A stretch of 64,000 nt of DNA, taken from contig NC_135723.1 of the NCBI RefSeq assembly GCF_964656455.1, positions 186,001 through 250,000 of the forward strand. Direction: 5' to 3'. The translations under genes were made by a program, and so were the position numbers. This document shows, piece by piece, positions 52,901 to 63,779 of the stretch. The stretch is from Halichoerus grypus. Its lineage: Eukaryota; Chordata; Mammalia; Carnivora; Phocidae. Under the pieces are notes generated by a model. The model searched no databases. It saw only the letters and a program-made list of their open reading frames with translations, and had not been told where the DNA came from. Each line of letters opens with the position of its first letter. Positions within the stretch are counted from its first letter, which is position 1.

Positions 52901-55900
52901 CCCCATCAGCAAGATGGCACTGCAGCCCCCAGCCCCCCGGGGACAGAGGCCCAGCTCTGATTCCCTGGGCATACGGCTGGTGGTCCCATCGGTGCCCCCA
53001 AGGCAGCGTGCCGGCCTCACCTCTTCGCTGATCTCCCGGAGGATGGAGGGCTGGAGCGGCATGGCCTTGAAGAGGGTCCCCACCACACAGCACTTCTCCC
53101 CAGGCTGCAGCTCACACAGCTTCTTTACCTGGACTCCATCACCTGGGCATAACGGGCACGAGCTCAGGGACCCAGCGGCCTCCCCTCCCACCCTGGGACA
53201 GGGCACAGGCCTCCCCGCGCACCGCAGCCCACGGGCCGGGCCTCCGGGGGGGAAGGAGAACATCAAGTACAGGGACCCCCCCCCGACTCGAGCAGACTCA
53301 GCCCCAGGAGGATAGAGGGATGTGGCCGGGCCCTTGCATCCCAGGTCCTTGTAAGAAAGGCAGACACGCAGAGACAGGGGCGCGGGCAGCCGCCAGAACC
53401 TGGGAGAGCCGAGGAAAACGTGCTCCCGGCCGGCCGACACCTGCATTCAGACCTCTGGTCTCCAGAACGGACAGAGAACACGGTTCCGGCGCATTAAGCT
53501 GCTCGGTTTGTGACTTTATCGTCTCTGACAACAAAGAACAACCGGGAGACCGATACGGAGTATTATGTCACTTACACCTAAATCGCAACACTCACTCTTA
53601 GAAAGAAGCACCTGCCCTGAAAACCGGAGAGTGGCGCGGGGTGCAGGGCTCACCCAGGCAGGCCGGAGGAACGAGCACAAGTCCCAGAAGGCCTGTGGGT
53701 TTGTCAGTAAAGAGCCGGAGCCTGGGAAAAATGCTGCCAGGACCTGATGGGATGATGGGGCCGCAGGACCAGCCCCTTCCAGAGCCCAGCTGCCCCTTCT
53801 GCCCTGGAATAACCGAGAACATTCCACAGATACACACCCTGGGAAGTGGAGGCTAGTAGTTCAAAACGAGATAAGGAGGGCGCCAGCAGCAGGGAGAAAT
53901 GCCAGACACCCAGGGAAACAGCAGACTCCAGAGCCTGTCTGCTGAGCCCCTCTCAACCCCTGGGGTCTGTGCCGAGCACTGGCCGTGAGACTCATCCGCG
54001 CCTGCCCACACGCAGGGTAGACGCTACTGCCCCCCCACATGCTGGGGCAGCAGAGGCGCAGAGAGGTTAAGCGGCACGCCCAAGGTTGCACAGCTGGGAT
54101 CTACCGTGCGCACCCAAGCACCAGGCAGAACCAAACGTCCCTGTGTCGAGGGCAGGACATCTGTCCAGCTGGACGGCGAGCGGACATCGGGCCAGGCACC
54201 AGCATCGAGTAAGCAGCACGGCCCATCCTCCCCCTCACCAAGCTTACGACCCAGAGGGAGAGAGACGACAGCAGTCAACAAGGGGTCAGCCACTGTGACA
54301 AGTGCCACAGACACGTGGGAGCCGAGGCAGAAGGTAGGAGGAAGCCCCGGTGGCTGACGTGGCCTCTCGAAGCGCGTGACATTGAAGCTGCGGTCATGAG
54401 GGAAGACGGGGAAAGAGCGTGCCAGGCGAAGGGAATGCCAGCAAGAAAGGGCTTCGCGTGTTCAGGAAGCTCAAGAGAGAGACACACGGTCCCAAGGCTG
54501 AACTCTGGTCGGAAAGCCCGGCCACGCGGGGCATCCCCTCGCAGGCGTTCCGGGAGAGGCCAGCATCCGCCGCCCGCCGCCCAGCCGAGGCTGCATTCAT
54601 TCGGGGCCACCTTCTGACCTCCTGAGCCGTCTGCGCGCAGACCGAGGGCTGTGTTTCTGTCACTGCGCAGACGTCAGTCAGCAGGAGAAACCCGCACCAG
54701 AGCGGGTGCTGCGTAAAGGACCGAAACGGAGGCAGTAACACGGGGCCCGAGGAGGGGTCCCCAAGGGCCTCCAGGAAAGCGAGGCAAGGCCACTGGGAGC
54801 CACAGGAAGGAGACCCCATTACATGGCGGAGGACACACGAACAGCACTAGGGACCCGAGACATCCCTAACAGATCTGATGGTCTAGTTCTCCTTGTTGCT
54901 CGTAACGAAACCAGAGTCGATCCCGTCGGCTCGGTGGGACGGGCCTGAGCGCCACTGCTCCCCGCAGCAGAGACCGGAGCTGGGACCACGAAGGCCAGGG
55001 ATGGATGGCTAGGACACAGTCCCACCCGTAAACATTTCAGATGAACTGAAAGCCGCCTGGAAAGCCACTCTGATCCACGGTAAGACTGAGGAATGCGGCC
55101 CCGCCCGAAAGCTGAAGCTGTTCGCCACTAGGAATAATGTCACTGCAGGACAGGTCGCGGACCAAGTGGGGAAGAAAGAAGATGCGCCCTGCCCAGGCCC
55201 CTGGGTTAGGAAAGACAGAAGAGCCCACGGGACAGGAGATTCACGCCCAATCAGCACGGTGGGCGCAGAGGGGCAGCAGACACACAGGGAGCCCCCCTGA
55301 GGGGGGAGGCACGTCTTCACGGACCTGGGCTCCCAGTGCCGGGTACCTGGCCTGCCGCACTGAGACACAGGATGGCCACACGTGGGCAAACAAGCACGTA
55401 ACCTGCACTCCAGGCAGGGAACATCCCTACACCAGAGAGATGATCACTGCTCCCACCAGAACGAAGCCCCACCCCAACCCAGCCTCTGAACTAAACCTCC
55501 CCTTAAAGCCACCTGTTCCTTAATTTAACCCTCGTAACTACCTGAAGAAGCTGAGGCACAGAGGTTGACTTTCCCAAGATAACCGGGAAATGGGGTAAAC
55601 CAAAGAAGGTTCCAGCTGTGCCTGGTCGCTCATATGACATTTCTAACGCCCCCCCCCCCCCCAGTCCCTTCTGGGCTGGTGGGGAGGAAGCACTTCCCGG
55701 AACACATCACTTACCCCAGTGCTGCTTGGCCCGGCTCACCAGGAAGGGCCTCATTTGGAGGAGGCGGGTAGCATAAATGTGGGCGTACTGCCGGCTGAAG
55801 CTGCGCTCCCCGAGCCTGAAGGGCTGGGAGGAGTTGGTGTAGGTGGACACGGGCACACGGGCAAAGGTGGCATTGCTGGCTGATGGTGGGGAGAGGAGAG

Positions 55901-55934
55901 TGTGGGCCCTCTGGGCAGCCTGCTCCGAAAACAT
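49931..55934 (-). CDS. POLD2: DNA polymerase delta subunit 2 (p50), 10 coding exons
   Basis: Accessory B subunit of the replicative polymerase delta; it bridges the catalytic POLD1 subunit and POLD3 in the nucleus. Coding exons in gene order: 55934-55715, 53142-53021, 52840-52717, 52502-52388, 52216-52018, 51745-51665, 51521-51364, 51135-51008, 50570-50469, 50091-49931. Every junction is GT-AG and the frame closes at 469 aa, the same as human. Exons 1-4 cover the OB-fold part ([46 protein letters not shown]). Exons 5-10 cover the inactive calcineurin-like phosphoesterase domain ([44 protein letters not shown]), ending in the acidic tail [12 protein letters not shown]. An untranslated first exon in the upstream CpG island is likely, with an acceptor CACAG|CC just before the ATG (about 55937). 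A donor near 56772 is possible but weak. Confidence 0.98.
53143..55714 (-). other. POLD2: POLD2 intron 1 (2.57 kb)
   Basis: Holds a MIR at about 54.0-54.1 kb, another MIR-like core at about 55545-55605 and a C14-type run near 55650. No nested gene recognised. Confidence 0.7.
54005..54105 (+). repeat. MIR-like ancient SINE in POLD2 intron 1
   Basis: 'cagaggcgcagagaggttaa' then 'cccaaggttgcacagctggg' match the MIR core. Confidence 0.65.
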
Positions 55935-56639
55935 GGCTGTGCTACACGTGTGCAGACCCCTGCGCTCGGGCCAGGAGGAGGCGGTCACTGTGAAAACACA
56001 GATGTAGCCCTGCAGCCCCTGCCCAGCCCACGGCTTTCCCGCCGTGTCTCCCCTGCACCTACCGGCGTGGGAGGAGGACGGCACAGCTGCAGCCCACCCC
56101 AGACATGGTTCAGACAGCACATCACCGCTGCTGGATCCCAACGGGTCACCGTGTCATGCTCCTCCAAAGACGGAGGCAAGGAAAGCTGGGAAACGCTGCT
56201 CTCACCTGAGGCTCGCCTAAACCCTCTCCGAACCATGCATCCGTTGCCTGCCTCACACCTCTACCTGGACAACTACCTGGCTCTCAAATCCCACATGCCA
56301 TCTGCCCCCAGCACCTGCCCCATCTCAGGTACGAGGCCAGCCTTACATAAGCTACCAGAAAATAATACGCTTATTTTAAATAAAAATGAAACAAAATCTA
56401 CCCCAGTCACCCCTCTGCTGAAAAGGCTCCCCATTTCCGTGACGGAAACCCCGAGTCCCTACAACGGCCTGAGATCTGCCCCAGCTCTTCTCCCGGGCTC
56501 CTGCCCGCACGCTGCAGACTCGCTGGCTCCCCATTCCCCGCTCTTTGCTCACACCTCACTGTCAGCCCTCCCCTGGCGCTCCTACGTCTCCCATTCTGAT
56601 TTTCGTGGCATTCACTAGGAACCTATTGTGAGTTTACGG

Positions 56640-57380
56640 TCCGCCCCCGGTGACTGGGACACGAGCTCCCGGACTGCAGCGGCCCGGGCCGCCACCGGAC
56701 GGTCGACAGTGCACGGCTCACAGTCTCTCCTCTTCCGTGTACCTTTTCAGCGCGGCTGCCAGGCGCTTGTACCCTGGTTCCGCCGCACGGCTCTGGGCCA
56801 CGGCGGAACCTGAACTAACTTCCGGCCCGAACGTGCGGAGCCGGGCCGCGGCCCCGGAAGGAGCCCCGCCGACCCCGGCCCGCGCTCTGGCTTCGGCTCG
56901 GCGCGTGCAGCAGGGAGCCTGCGAGACGCCGCCCAGCCCGCCGCCACGCGCGGACACCGGAGCCCCAGCCCTGGCGCCGCCGCCGCCACGCGGGTCCCGG
57001 GACGCAGGACCTCAGCCACCGAGCTGCGCGCCGCCGGTCTCCCTCCGCCTCCCGCCAATCCACGCGCGCCGCCCCGCCCACCCCCGCGCTCCGCCTCTCG
57101 CCCGTGCCCGCCCATCACCGCCTTCGACCAATCGACGAGCTGCCCGTTCCGTCCATCACCGCGGGGCCCGCCCGCCGACGCGCCCCTCCTCCCGCCAATC
57201 CGCGCGCATCGCCCCGCCCACCTCCTCTCACTGAATCCCGCCAATCTGCGCGCCCCGCCCCGCCCACCTCCGCGCCCCGCCTCCCGCGCGACACACCCCG
57301 CCCACCTCCGCCTCCAGCCAATCCGCGAGCGCCCCGCCTCTGGACGCGCCCCGGGTTTCCCGGACTCGCGGGCTTGCATG
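56640..57380 (-). promoter_or_regulatory. POLD2: POLD2 CpG island with repeated CCAAT/GC-box units
   Basis: CpG-dense block upstream of the POLD2 coding start. Between about 57050 and 57330 there are five CCAAT cores in similar settings, three of them reading 'cgccaatc' (near 57054, 57193, 57239) and two reading 'accaatc' and 'gccaatc' (near 57128 and 57318). Most are followed by GC boxes of the type 'cgccccgcccacctc'. No TATA box is seen, as expected for a replication gene. The transcription start is not resolved. Confidence 0.7.
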
Positions 57381-58050
57381 TGTCGAGGCGCGTGCCTGAG
57401 GTCAGCCCGCGGAGGGCAGGGCCCGGGACTGGGGTCCCGGACGGCGGAGCGGCGCCTAGGAGTAGGGTTAGTGTTAGGGAAGCGGACGGGGTGTGGCCCA
57501 GCCTCCGCCGGGGCCTCCCTCATCCTCCGTCCCGCGCCGCCCCCGCTGCGGAGTGCCCTCTCCCGCACAGGCTCTGAGGCCCCGAGCCCCGAGCCGAGCC
57601 CGGGCGCCCTAGCCGTGGAGCTCGCTCGCCCTCGCAGCCGGGGGCCTGTCGCACGCGCGGCGCGTCATTTCGCGCGCGCCGCTTCCGGTGCTGGGCCTCG
57701 TCTCCACGACGACGGGGGTCGTGACGTCGGTGGCAGCCGAGAGCTTGGCGGCCGGGGGCGCCTCAGGCTCCCGCAGCCCCATGAGGACGGGGCAGGCGGC
57801 GGGGGGCCCCGGGGCCGGGCGGAGCGCAGGGACCTCGCCGTCTGTCCGGGGTGCGTGTGTGCCGGGGTCCCCCGCTCGCCACCCGCCGCCGCCGCTGCGC
57901 CCTGGACGGAGGACAGGCGTGTGGGGCGTCCGCGCAGCGTTCCGGGGAACGTGCTGTTGCGACCATGCAGGGCCGGCCTGCAGCCCTTCCCGTCCTGCGG
58001 TCCTGCTGCCCGCCACCCGCAGGTGCTGACTCCGCACGGCAGGAGACGAG
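57381..58050 (+). promoter_or_regulatory. Second CpG-rich block with ETS and CRE motifs
   Basis: The CpG-rich sequence continues past the POLD2 CCAAT array. It contains a CTTCCGG ETS site at about 57682-57688 and a TGACGTCG cAMP-response-type site at 57722-57729. It may be a divergent promoter for a non-coding transcript running to the right, or simply the far side of the POLD2 promoter. A 252-codon open frame on the plus strand (57378-58136) is Ala/Arg/Gly/Pro-rich and shows no domain I recognise. Confidence 0.4.
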
Positions 58051-58229
58051 CCCCGATTGGTTCTCTCCACGTGAAACCGAAGATGCTCTTAAATGTGTGG
58101 ATGACGGAAGGGCCCAGGGCTCCCGGCAGGCCTTAGGCTTTACGGGGTTGGGCTCCTTAGAATAAGGGCGCTTCCACGGAGAGCCAGGGCGGGGTGGCCC
58201 CGAGTCGCAGCGAGAAGGCCTTTCGTGAT

Positions 58230-59892
58230 GCTCACTGATGTGTTTTTCTTTATCGTGGTAAAATCTGTATGACATAAGACGTACCATTTGAACCATCATG
58301 AAGTGTACAGCTTGGTGGCACTCAGTGCACGGGGTGTTGTGCAGCCCTCCCCACCGTCTCTTCCATCTTTCCACGCTGAAGCTCTGCACCTGTTACCCTG
58401 CCTCCCCCCGCTCCTCTCCCAGCCCCTGTCAGTTCCAGTCTTCCTTCTGTCTCTATGCATTTGTCTGTTCAGGTACCTCGCAGAAGTGGAATCATACAGT
58501 ATTTGTTTCTTTGTATCTGGTTTATTTCACTTAATATCTTCAAGGTACATCCATATTGGACCATGTGTCAGAACTTACTTCTTTTTTAGGAGCCAATAAT
58601 ACCTCATTGTTCATACGTACCACATCTGTTCATCTCTTCAGTCCATCAATGGAGGTTTAGCTTGTTTCCATCTTGAAGCTATCATGAATAATGCTGCTTT
58701 GAATGTGGGTGTCGAGGCCTCGGTTTCAGATCTTTGGGGTATATACCTAGAAGTGGAATTGTGGGGCAAATGGTAAGTCCGTGGTTAATTTTCTGAGGAG
58801 CGGCCACACTTGCCCACAGCAGCTGCACCGTGTAACATTCCCACCAACAGTGCAGAAGGCTTTCAGTTTCTCCACATCCTCTCCAACACTTGGTCTCCTC
58901 TGGTTTTTTGATAGTAGCCGTCCTAATGGGTGTGAGGTGCCGCCTCAGTTGGTTTTTATTTTCATTTCCCTGGTAATTAGTGATGTTGGACATCTTTTCA
59001 TGTGCTTGTTGGCCATCTGTGTATCTTTGAAGAAATTCTCATTCAAGTTCTGTGCCCATGTTTTAATTGGGTTATGTTTTTGTTTTTTTAATTCTAGGAG
59101 TGCTTTATATATTCCAGGTATCAATCCCTTGTCAGATACGTAATTTGCAGATGTTTTCTTCCATTCCATGGGTTGCATTTTACTCTGTTGACCCTGTCCT
59201 GTCATGCACACAGTTTTCATTTTGATGAAATCCAATCATACTCTGTTCTTTTTTGGCCTCCTGTGCCTTTGGTGTCATATCCAAAAAGTCACTGCCAAAT
59301 CCAATGTCGTAAAGTTTGCCCCTTGTGGTTTCTTCTTCTCAGAGTTTTATAGTTGTAGCTCTTAGGTGTAGGTCTTTGATCCCTGTAGGATTAATTTTTG
59401 TATATGGCCTTAGGTGTAAGGGTTTAACCTCATTTTTTTTGCATGTAGATATCCAGTTTTCCCAATGCCATGTTTTGGAAAGACTGTCCTTTTCTCATTG
59501 AATAGTCTTGACATCCTTGTCAAAAAATCATTTGACCACACGTGCAAAAGTGTATTTATATAAGGGCTGTCTGTTACACTGGCCTGTTTGTCTGTCTTTA
59601 TGCCAGTACCACACTGTTTTGATGATTGCAGCTTTGTTGTAGATTTTGAAATCAGAAAGTGTGAGTCCAGTCTTCCCACTTTGTTCTTTTTTAGGATTCG
59701 GGGTCCCTTGAGATTCCATGTAAATCTTAGGAAGGATTTTTTTCCATTTCTGCAAAAAAATATCATTAGGGTTTTGATAGGGATTGCATTTAATCTGTAG
59801 ATCACTTTGAGTAGTACTGACACCTTAACAATATTAAATCTTCCAGTCCATGAACATGGAATGTCTTTCCAGGAATGTCTTTAGTTGTTGCT
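58230..59892 (-). mobile_element. L1 3'UTR and ORF2 C-terminal part, minus
   Basis: The minus strand reads L1 ORF2 C-terminal motifs (CWRGCGETESLLHCWWEC at about 58.87 kb, LLGIYPKD at 58.74 kb) and upstream ORF2 sequence to 59.89 kb. It resumes after the RPL41 insertion. Confidence 0.92.
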
Positions 59893-59897
59893 TTTTT

Positions 59898-60327
59898 CCT
59901 TCAGCTGCGACAGCAGAAGAGATGATTTATTGTACACGTGTTACATTCGGCCCCAAATGAAAACAGATTTAGTCCTGAAAGTCACAGGTCCAGGGCAAAG
60001 GACCAAAAGGGACTGTTTTGGTATGAACAAGGTGGGCCTCTGAAAGGTGGTCATTGCAGTCAGATGGTGATGGATGTTCTAGATTCATTGACTCAAGCTC
60101 TAGAAAGTAGGCGTGCGGTCCACTGATTGGTACCAGCGTCCCTGGCCTCTGGCTTTCCTTGTTTCCACTCCTGTGGCTTCCATGGGTGCACAAGCTAGCA
60201 GTTTACTTGGACCTCGGCCTCCTCTTTCTTCTTTTTCTTCTCATACTGAGCGTTTGCCTCTTCCTCCACTTGGCTGGCATGGCGTGGAGGTTTTCAAGAA
60301 GATGGTGCTGAGGCTGAGAGAGCCTCT
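59898..60327 (-). pseudogene. RPL41P: Processed RPL41 pseudogene (retrocopy)
   Basis: On the minus strand this reads as an intronless copy of ribosomal protein L41 mRNA. It has a short 5'UTR, a 25-codon frame at 60280-60203 beginning MPAKWRKR and ending RRPRSK, then a recognisable RPL41 3'UTR with AATAAA at 59931-59926 and a short A-tract (T-run near 59892-59897). RPL41 is itself 25 aa. The frame is open with no frameshift, but the protein differs from the normal one at several positions, for example Pro for Arg at position 2. Both flanks are continuous minus-strand L1 sequence, so it landed inside an older L1. No introns and no local promoter are visible. Confidence 0.9.
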
Positions 60328-60995
60328 ATTGTGTTCAGCAATGCATTTTCGTTTTCAGTGCACAAGTGTTTTGCATCCTTGGTTATGCTAATTCCTAAGT
60401 ATTTTATTCTTTTTGATGCTATGTAAATGGATTTTTAAATTTTCATTTTCAGATTGTTTATTGTTAGTGTATAGAAATGCACCTGATTTTTGTATGTTGA
60501 TTTTTTGTGTATCTTGCAACCTACTATGCTGAATTCATTTATTAATTCTCGTGTGTGTGTGTGTGTGTTTAGTGGAATTATTAGGGTTTTCTACATATAA
60601 GATCATGTAATATGCAAGAAGAGCATTTTATTTCTTCCTTTCCAATTTGGAAGCCTTTTATTTCCTTTTCTTGCCTACTTGCTCTGGCTAGGATTTCCAG
60701 TACTATGTTGGTGAAAGCAGGCATCTTCATCTTCTTGATTTTAGAGGAAAAGCTTTAAGTCTTTTACCATTGAATTTGATGTTGGCTATGGGTTTTCCAT
60801 ATCTGTATTTTAGTATCCAAGGTACTTTTCTTCTACTCTTAGTTTGTTGACTGTGGTTTTTTTTTCTTCACATGAAAGGATGTTGAATTTTGTCAAATAC
60901 TTTTTCTGCATCAATTGTGGTCTTTTTTTTTTTTCTGTTAATGTGGTGTATTACAGTGATTGATTTTCATATATCCAACTATTCTTGCATTTCAG
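60328..60995 (-). mobile_element. L1 ORF2 middle part, minus
   Basis: Continuation of the same antisense L1 upstream of the RPL41 insertion ('ttcctaagtattttattctt', RT region antisense). Contains a (GT)9 tract at 60551-60568. Confidence 0.88.
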
Positions 60996-61079
60996 AAATA
61001 AATCCCACTTGATGGATTTCTGAACCATTTGGTGGAATTACAAACCAAGGTTATAGTAAGACTAGCTGAGCTGGAAGGA

Positions 61080-61900
61080 CACACTCCTCTGTGTTTCTCC
61101 TTTATCCCACATTCACAATACTTCTGACATAAGATGTGTGGCTTTTCCACACATTAAGCAATTCTCTGTGACACCAGCTGAGTGTCCCATAAGGCACTTC
61201 AATTCTGACATCATCTACCTGGGGTTACTGTCAGATCTCACAAGGAAGGGCTCAGACCCACAAGACCGCCCCCACCTCAGCTGCCAATCTCAAGTTCCAG
61301 CTATAACCTTTACTTCTGACCAAAGAGCTATAAATCAGAGTTCCCGCAACCCTGAACCTTGGGTTTCATAATTTGCTAGAATGGCTCATAGAACTCAGGG
61401 AAACACTTAAGTTTACCATTTTATCATCCAAAAGAATATGGCAAAGGAGACAGATGAACAGCCAAATGAAGAGATATATAGAATGAAGTCAGGAAAGATC
61501 ATGAGCCTCAGGAGCTAGAAGTTGTGAAGTGGGCCTGTGTCCCCCTCCTGGTACGTGAATATACTCATTGACCTCAAAGCTCTCCCAACCCCATATGTTA
61601 GGGATTTTTATGGTGACTTTATCCCGTAGTCATGATCAATCATTAGCTCACTCTCTAGCCCCACTCCCCTTCTCAGAGGGTGGGAGTGGGCAGGGCTGAA
61701 CACTCCATGCTCCTAATCACGGCTTGATCTTTCTGGTGACCAGCCCTCCCCCTAAAGCCATCTAGGAGCCCACTCAGAATCCCCTTATTAGAACAAAAGA
61801 CATTCCTTTCACCCAGGAAATTACAAGGGTTTTAGGAGCTCTGTGTCAGCAGTCAGGGGCAGAAACCAACATATATATTCTCTGTTATTTCACACTAGCT
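61080..61900 (+). repeat. LTR-like repeat, second family, copy 3
   Basis: Best-preserved member: 'tcacggcttgatctttctgg', 'aaagacattcctttcaccca', 'tttaggagctctgtgtcagc'. It lies between the L1 at 58.2-61.0 kb and the L1/ERV block. Confidence 0.65.
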
Positions 61901-61904
61901 TTTA

Positions 61905-62189
61905 TAATTGTCCATGTATTTTTACCTTTACTGGAAATTTATTTCTTCCTTTGGCTTTGAGTTACTGTCCAGTGTCCTTTCATTTTCTACCCAAAGGACT
62001 TCCTTGAGCATCTCTTGCAGGGAAGACCTAGTGATGAACTCTCAGCTTTTGTTTATCTAGGAATGTCTTCATTTTCCCCTCATTTTTGAAGGACAGTTTT
62101 CCAGAGGTAAGATTCTCAACTGACAGTTTTTTTTTTTCTTTTAGCACATGAATGTATCAGCCCACCGCCTTCTGGCCTCCAAGGTTTCT
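61905..62189 (-). mobile_element. Old L1 5'-region fragment, minus
   Basis: Resembles the block at 3.04-3.25 kb ('gatgaactctcagctttt', 'gaaggacagttttccagag', 'cttttagcacatgaatgtat'). It abuts the ERV pol remnant. Confidence 0.75.
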
Positions 62190-62829
62190 GCACCAGATGG
62201 CGTGCAGGGTGCTTTCTTTCGATACATCCCCTGAATCCAAGGGTCTGTCCCCTGGAGTGTGTCCACACAAGGTTGGGTAGCAGATCCTGATAAGGGTCTT
62301 TCCAGGGAGGTTGAAGAGTCTTTCTAGAGGTGTCTCTTCCAACAAACAAAATCTCCAGGTTGCAAGGTGTGATGCTCCAGGTCACTGTGTCCCAGGGACG
62401 CACTGTGAACAGTGCTCCCCCAAAGCAGGACTATTTTAATCGGAGTAGTTAGGCCTTTACCATATTAAACATATCTCCTTTTTTATCAACTGTGGGTCAG
62501 AGGAGGTGTGTAAGTGTGTACTGGACGCCCCGTGACTGCCTCGAAGTGTGAGAATCTGTGAGCTCCCAAGGGGGTGGACCCGAGATGTAGAGACCCACAG
62601 CCATGCTTTATGAGGCCAAGGTATTTGGAAGGTCTTTACGAGTTTTGCCACTTGAGACCTAACAGTGCTGTTAGCGCATTTGATTAACCCTGAGGACTGA
62701 GCCCAGTATGCGCAGGGGAAGTAGTGTAGAGCCAGTCAGACTGCTCGGGCTTGCCCGTGGTTCCCAGATAACCAGAAAGTGTGACAGGGGCTCCCTAGGT
62801 TGGGGATAATCTTTTCTAACAGAATTTTA

Positions 62830-63035
62830 TTTATTTTATTTTATTTTTTAAAGATTTTATTTATTTGACACACAGAGAGAGACAGCTAGAGAGGGAACAC
62901 AAGCAGGGCAGAGGGAGAGGGAGAAGCAGGCTCCTGGCTGAGCAGGGAGCCCGATGTGGGGCTCGATCCCGGCACTCCGGGATTATGACCTGAGCCGAAG
63001 GCAGACGCTTAACGACTGAGCCACCCAGGTGCCCC
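62830..63035 (-). mobile_element. can-SINE, minus, inside ERV pol
   Basis: Perfect 15-bp flanking duplication 'tctaacagaatttta' at 62815-62829 and 63036-63050. Confidence 0.97.
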
Positions 63036-63667
63036 TCTAACAGAATTTTAACCACAGAAGAGGTGTTGGCCTATCTAGAAGAGGAAGCTTTGGTCCAGCG
63101 AGAAAGCAAAGGAAACGTGACTAAAACATATTGATATCCATGGGATGGGAAAGCTGTATGAGGCTCATTCGTATGAACTGGTTTCTCTGGATTTATACTT
63201 CGGGCAGCTGGGACAAACGAGGAAGGCACTTGTGGCCTTATTCATATTTGCACACCGATGTCGGTTCATGAATGCTACCATTTTGTCAGTAGGCCAATGG
63301 TTTAATGCATGTACAGTGGTAAGTAGTGGGAATTGTAGAGTTTCTGGTAGGGCCAGATTGTTATTTGGCCTAAACCAGAGTTCTCTCTTTATGGATCCCA
63401 AAATTATTAGATTTCCAATATTGTTTTTCCTTTCTTGGGACCAGTTGTTGGGCCTCTCTTGTCAGTTTTTCCAAATTATCATTTGGGAGGATGTCTCTTT
63501 GGACCGCAACAGAGATTTGGCTTGAGAGCAGTGTTTTTGGCAGAAATATCAGTGGGGTGGTTTACTCCAGCCTCCAGGGAGTCGAGTCTGGGACGCCCGG
63601 GAACCTTAATGTCAGCCAGAGCAGCAGAAGTGTGGTAGCTAATAAGCTTTGGACACAGGAGCCTTTT

Positions 63668-63779
63668 TTCTCCCCCCCAAGCCCCCCGACGCAGGGCTTG
63701 AACTCACAACCCTGAGATCAAAACCTGAGCTGAGATCAAGAGTCAGACCCTCAACCGACTGAGCCACCAGGCTCCCCCA
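63668..63779 (-). mobile_element. Partial can-SINE, minus
   Basis: Only the head half is recognisable ('cgacgcagggcttgaactca' to 'ctgagccaccaggctcccc'). It interrupts the RNase H region of the ERV. Confidence 0.88.

Noticed and set aside
57378..58136. 252-codon plus-strand frame upstream of POLD2
   Set aside because: Ala/Arg/Gly/Pro composition of a CpG island, no recognisable domain; kept only as a possible promoter region.
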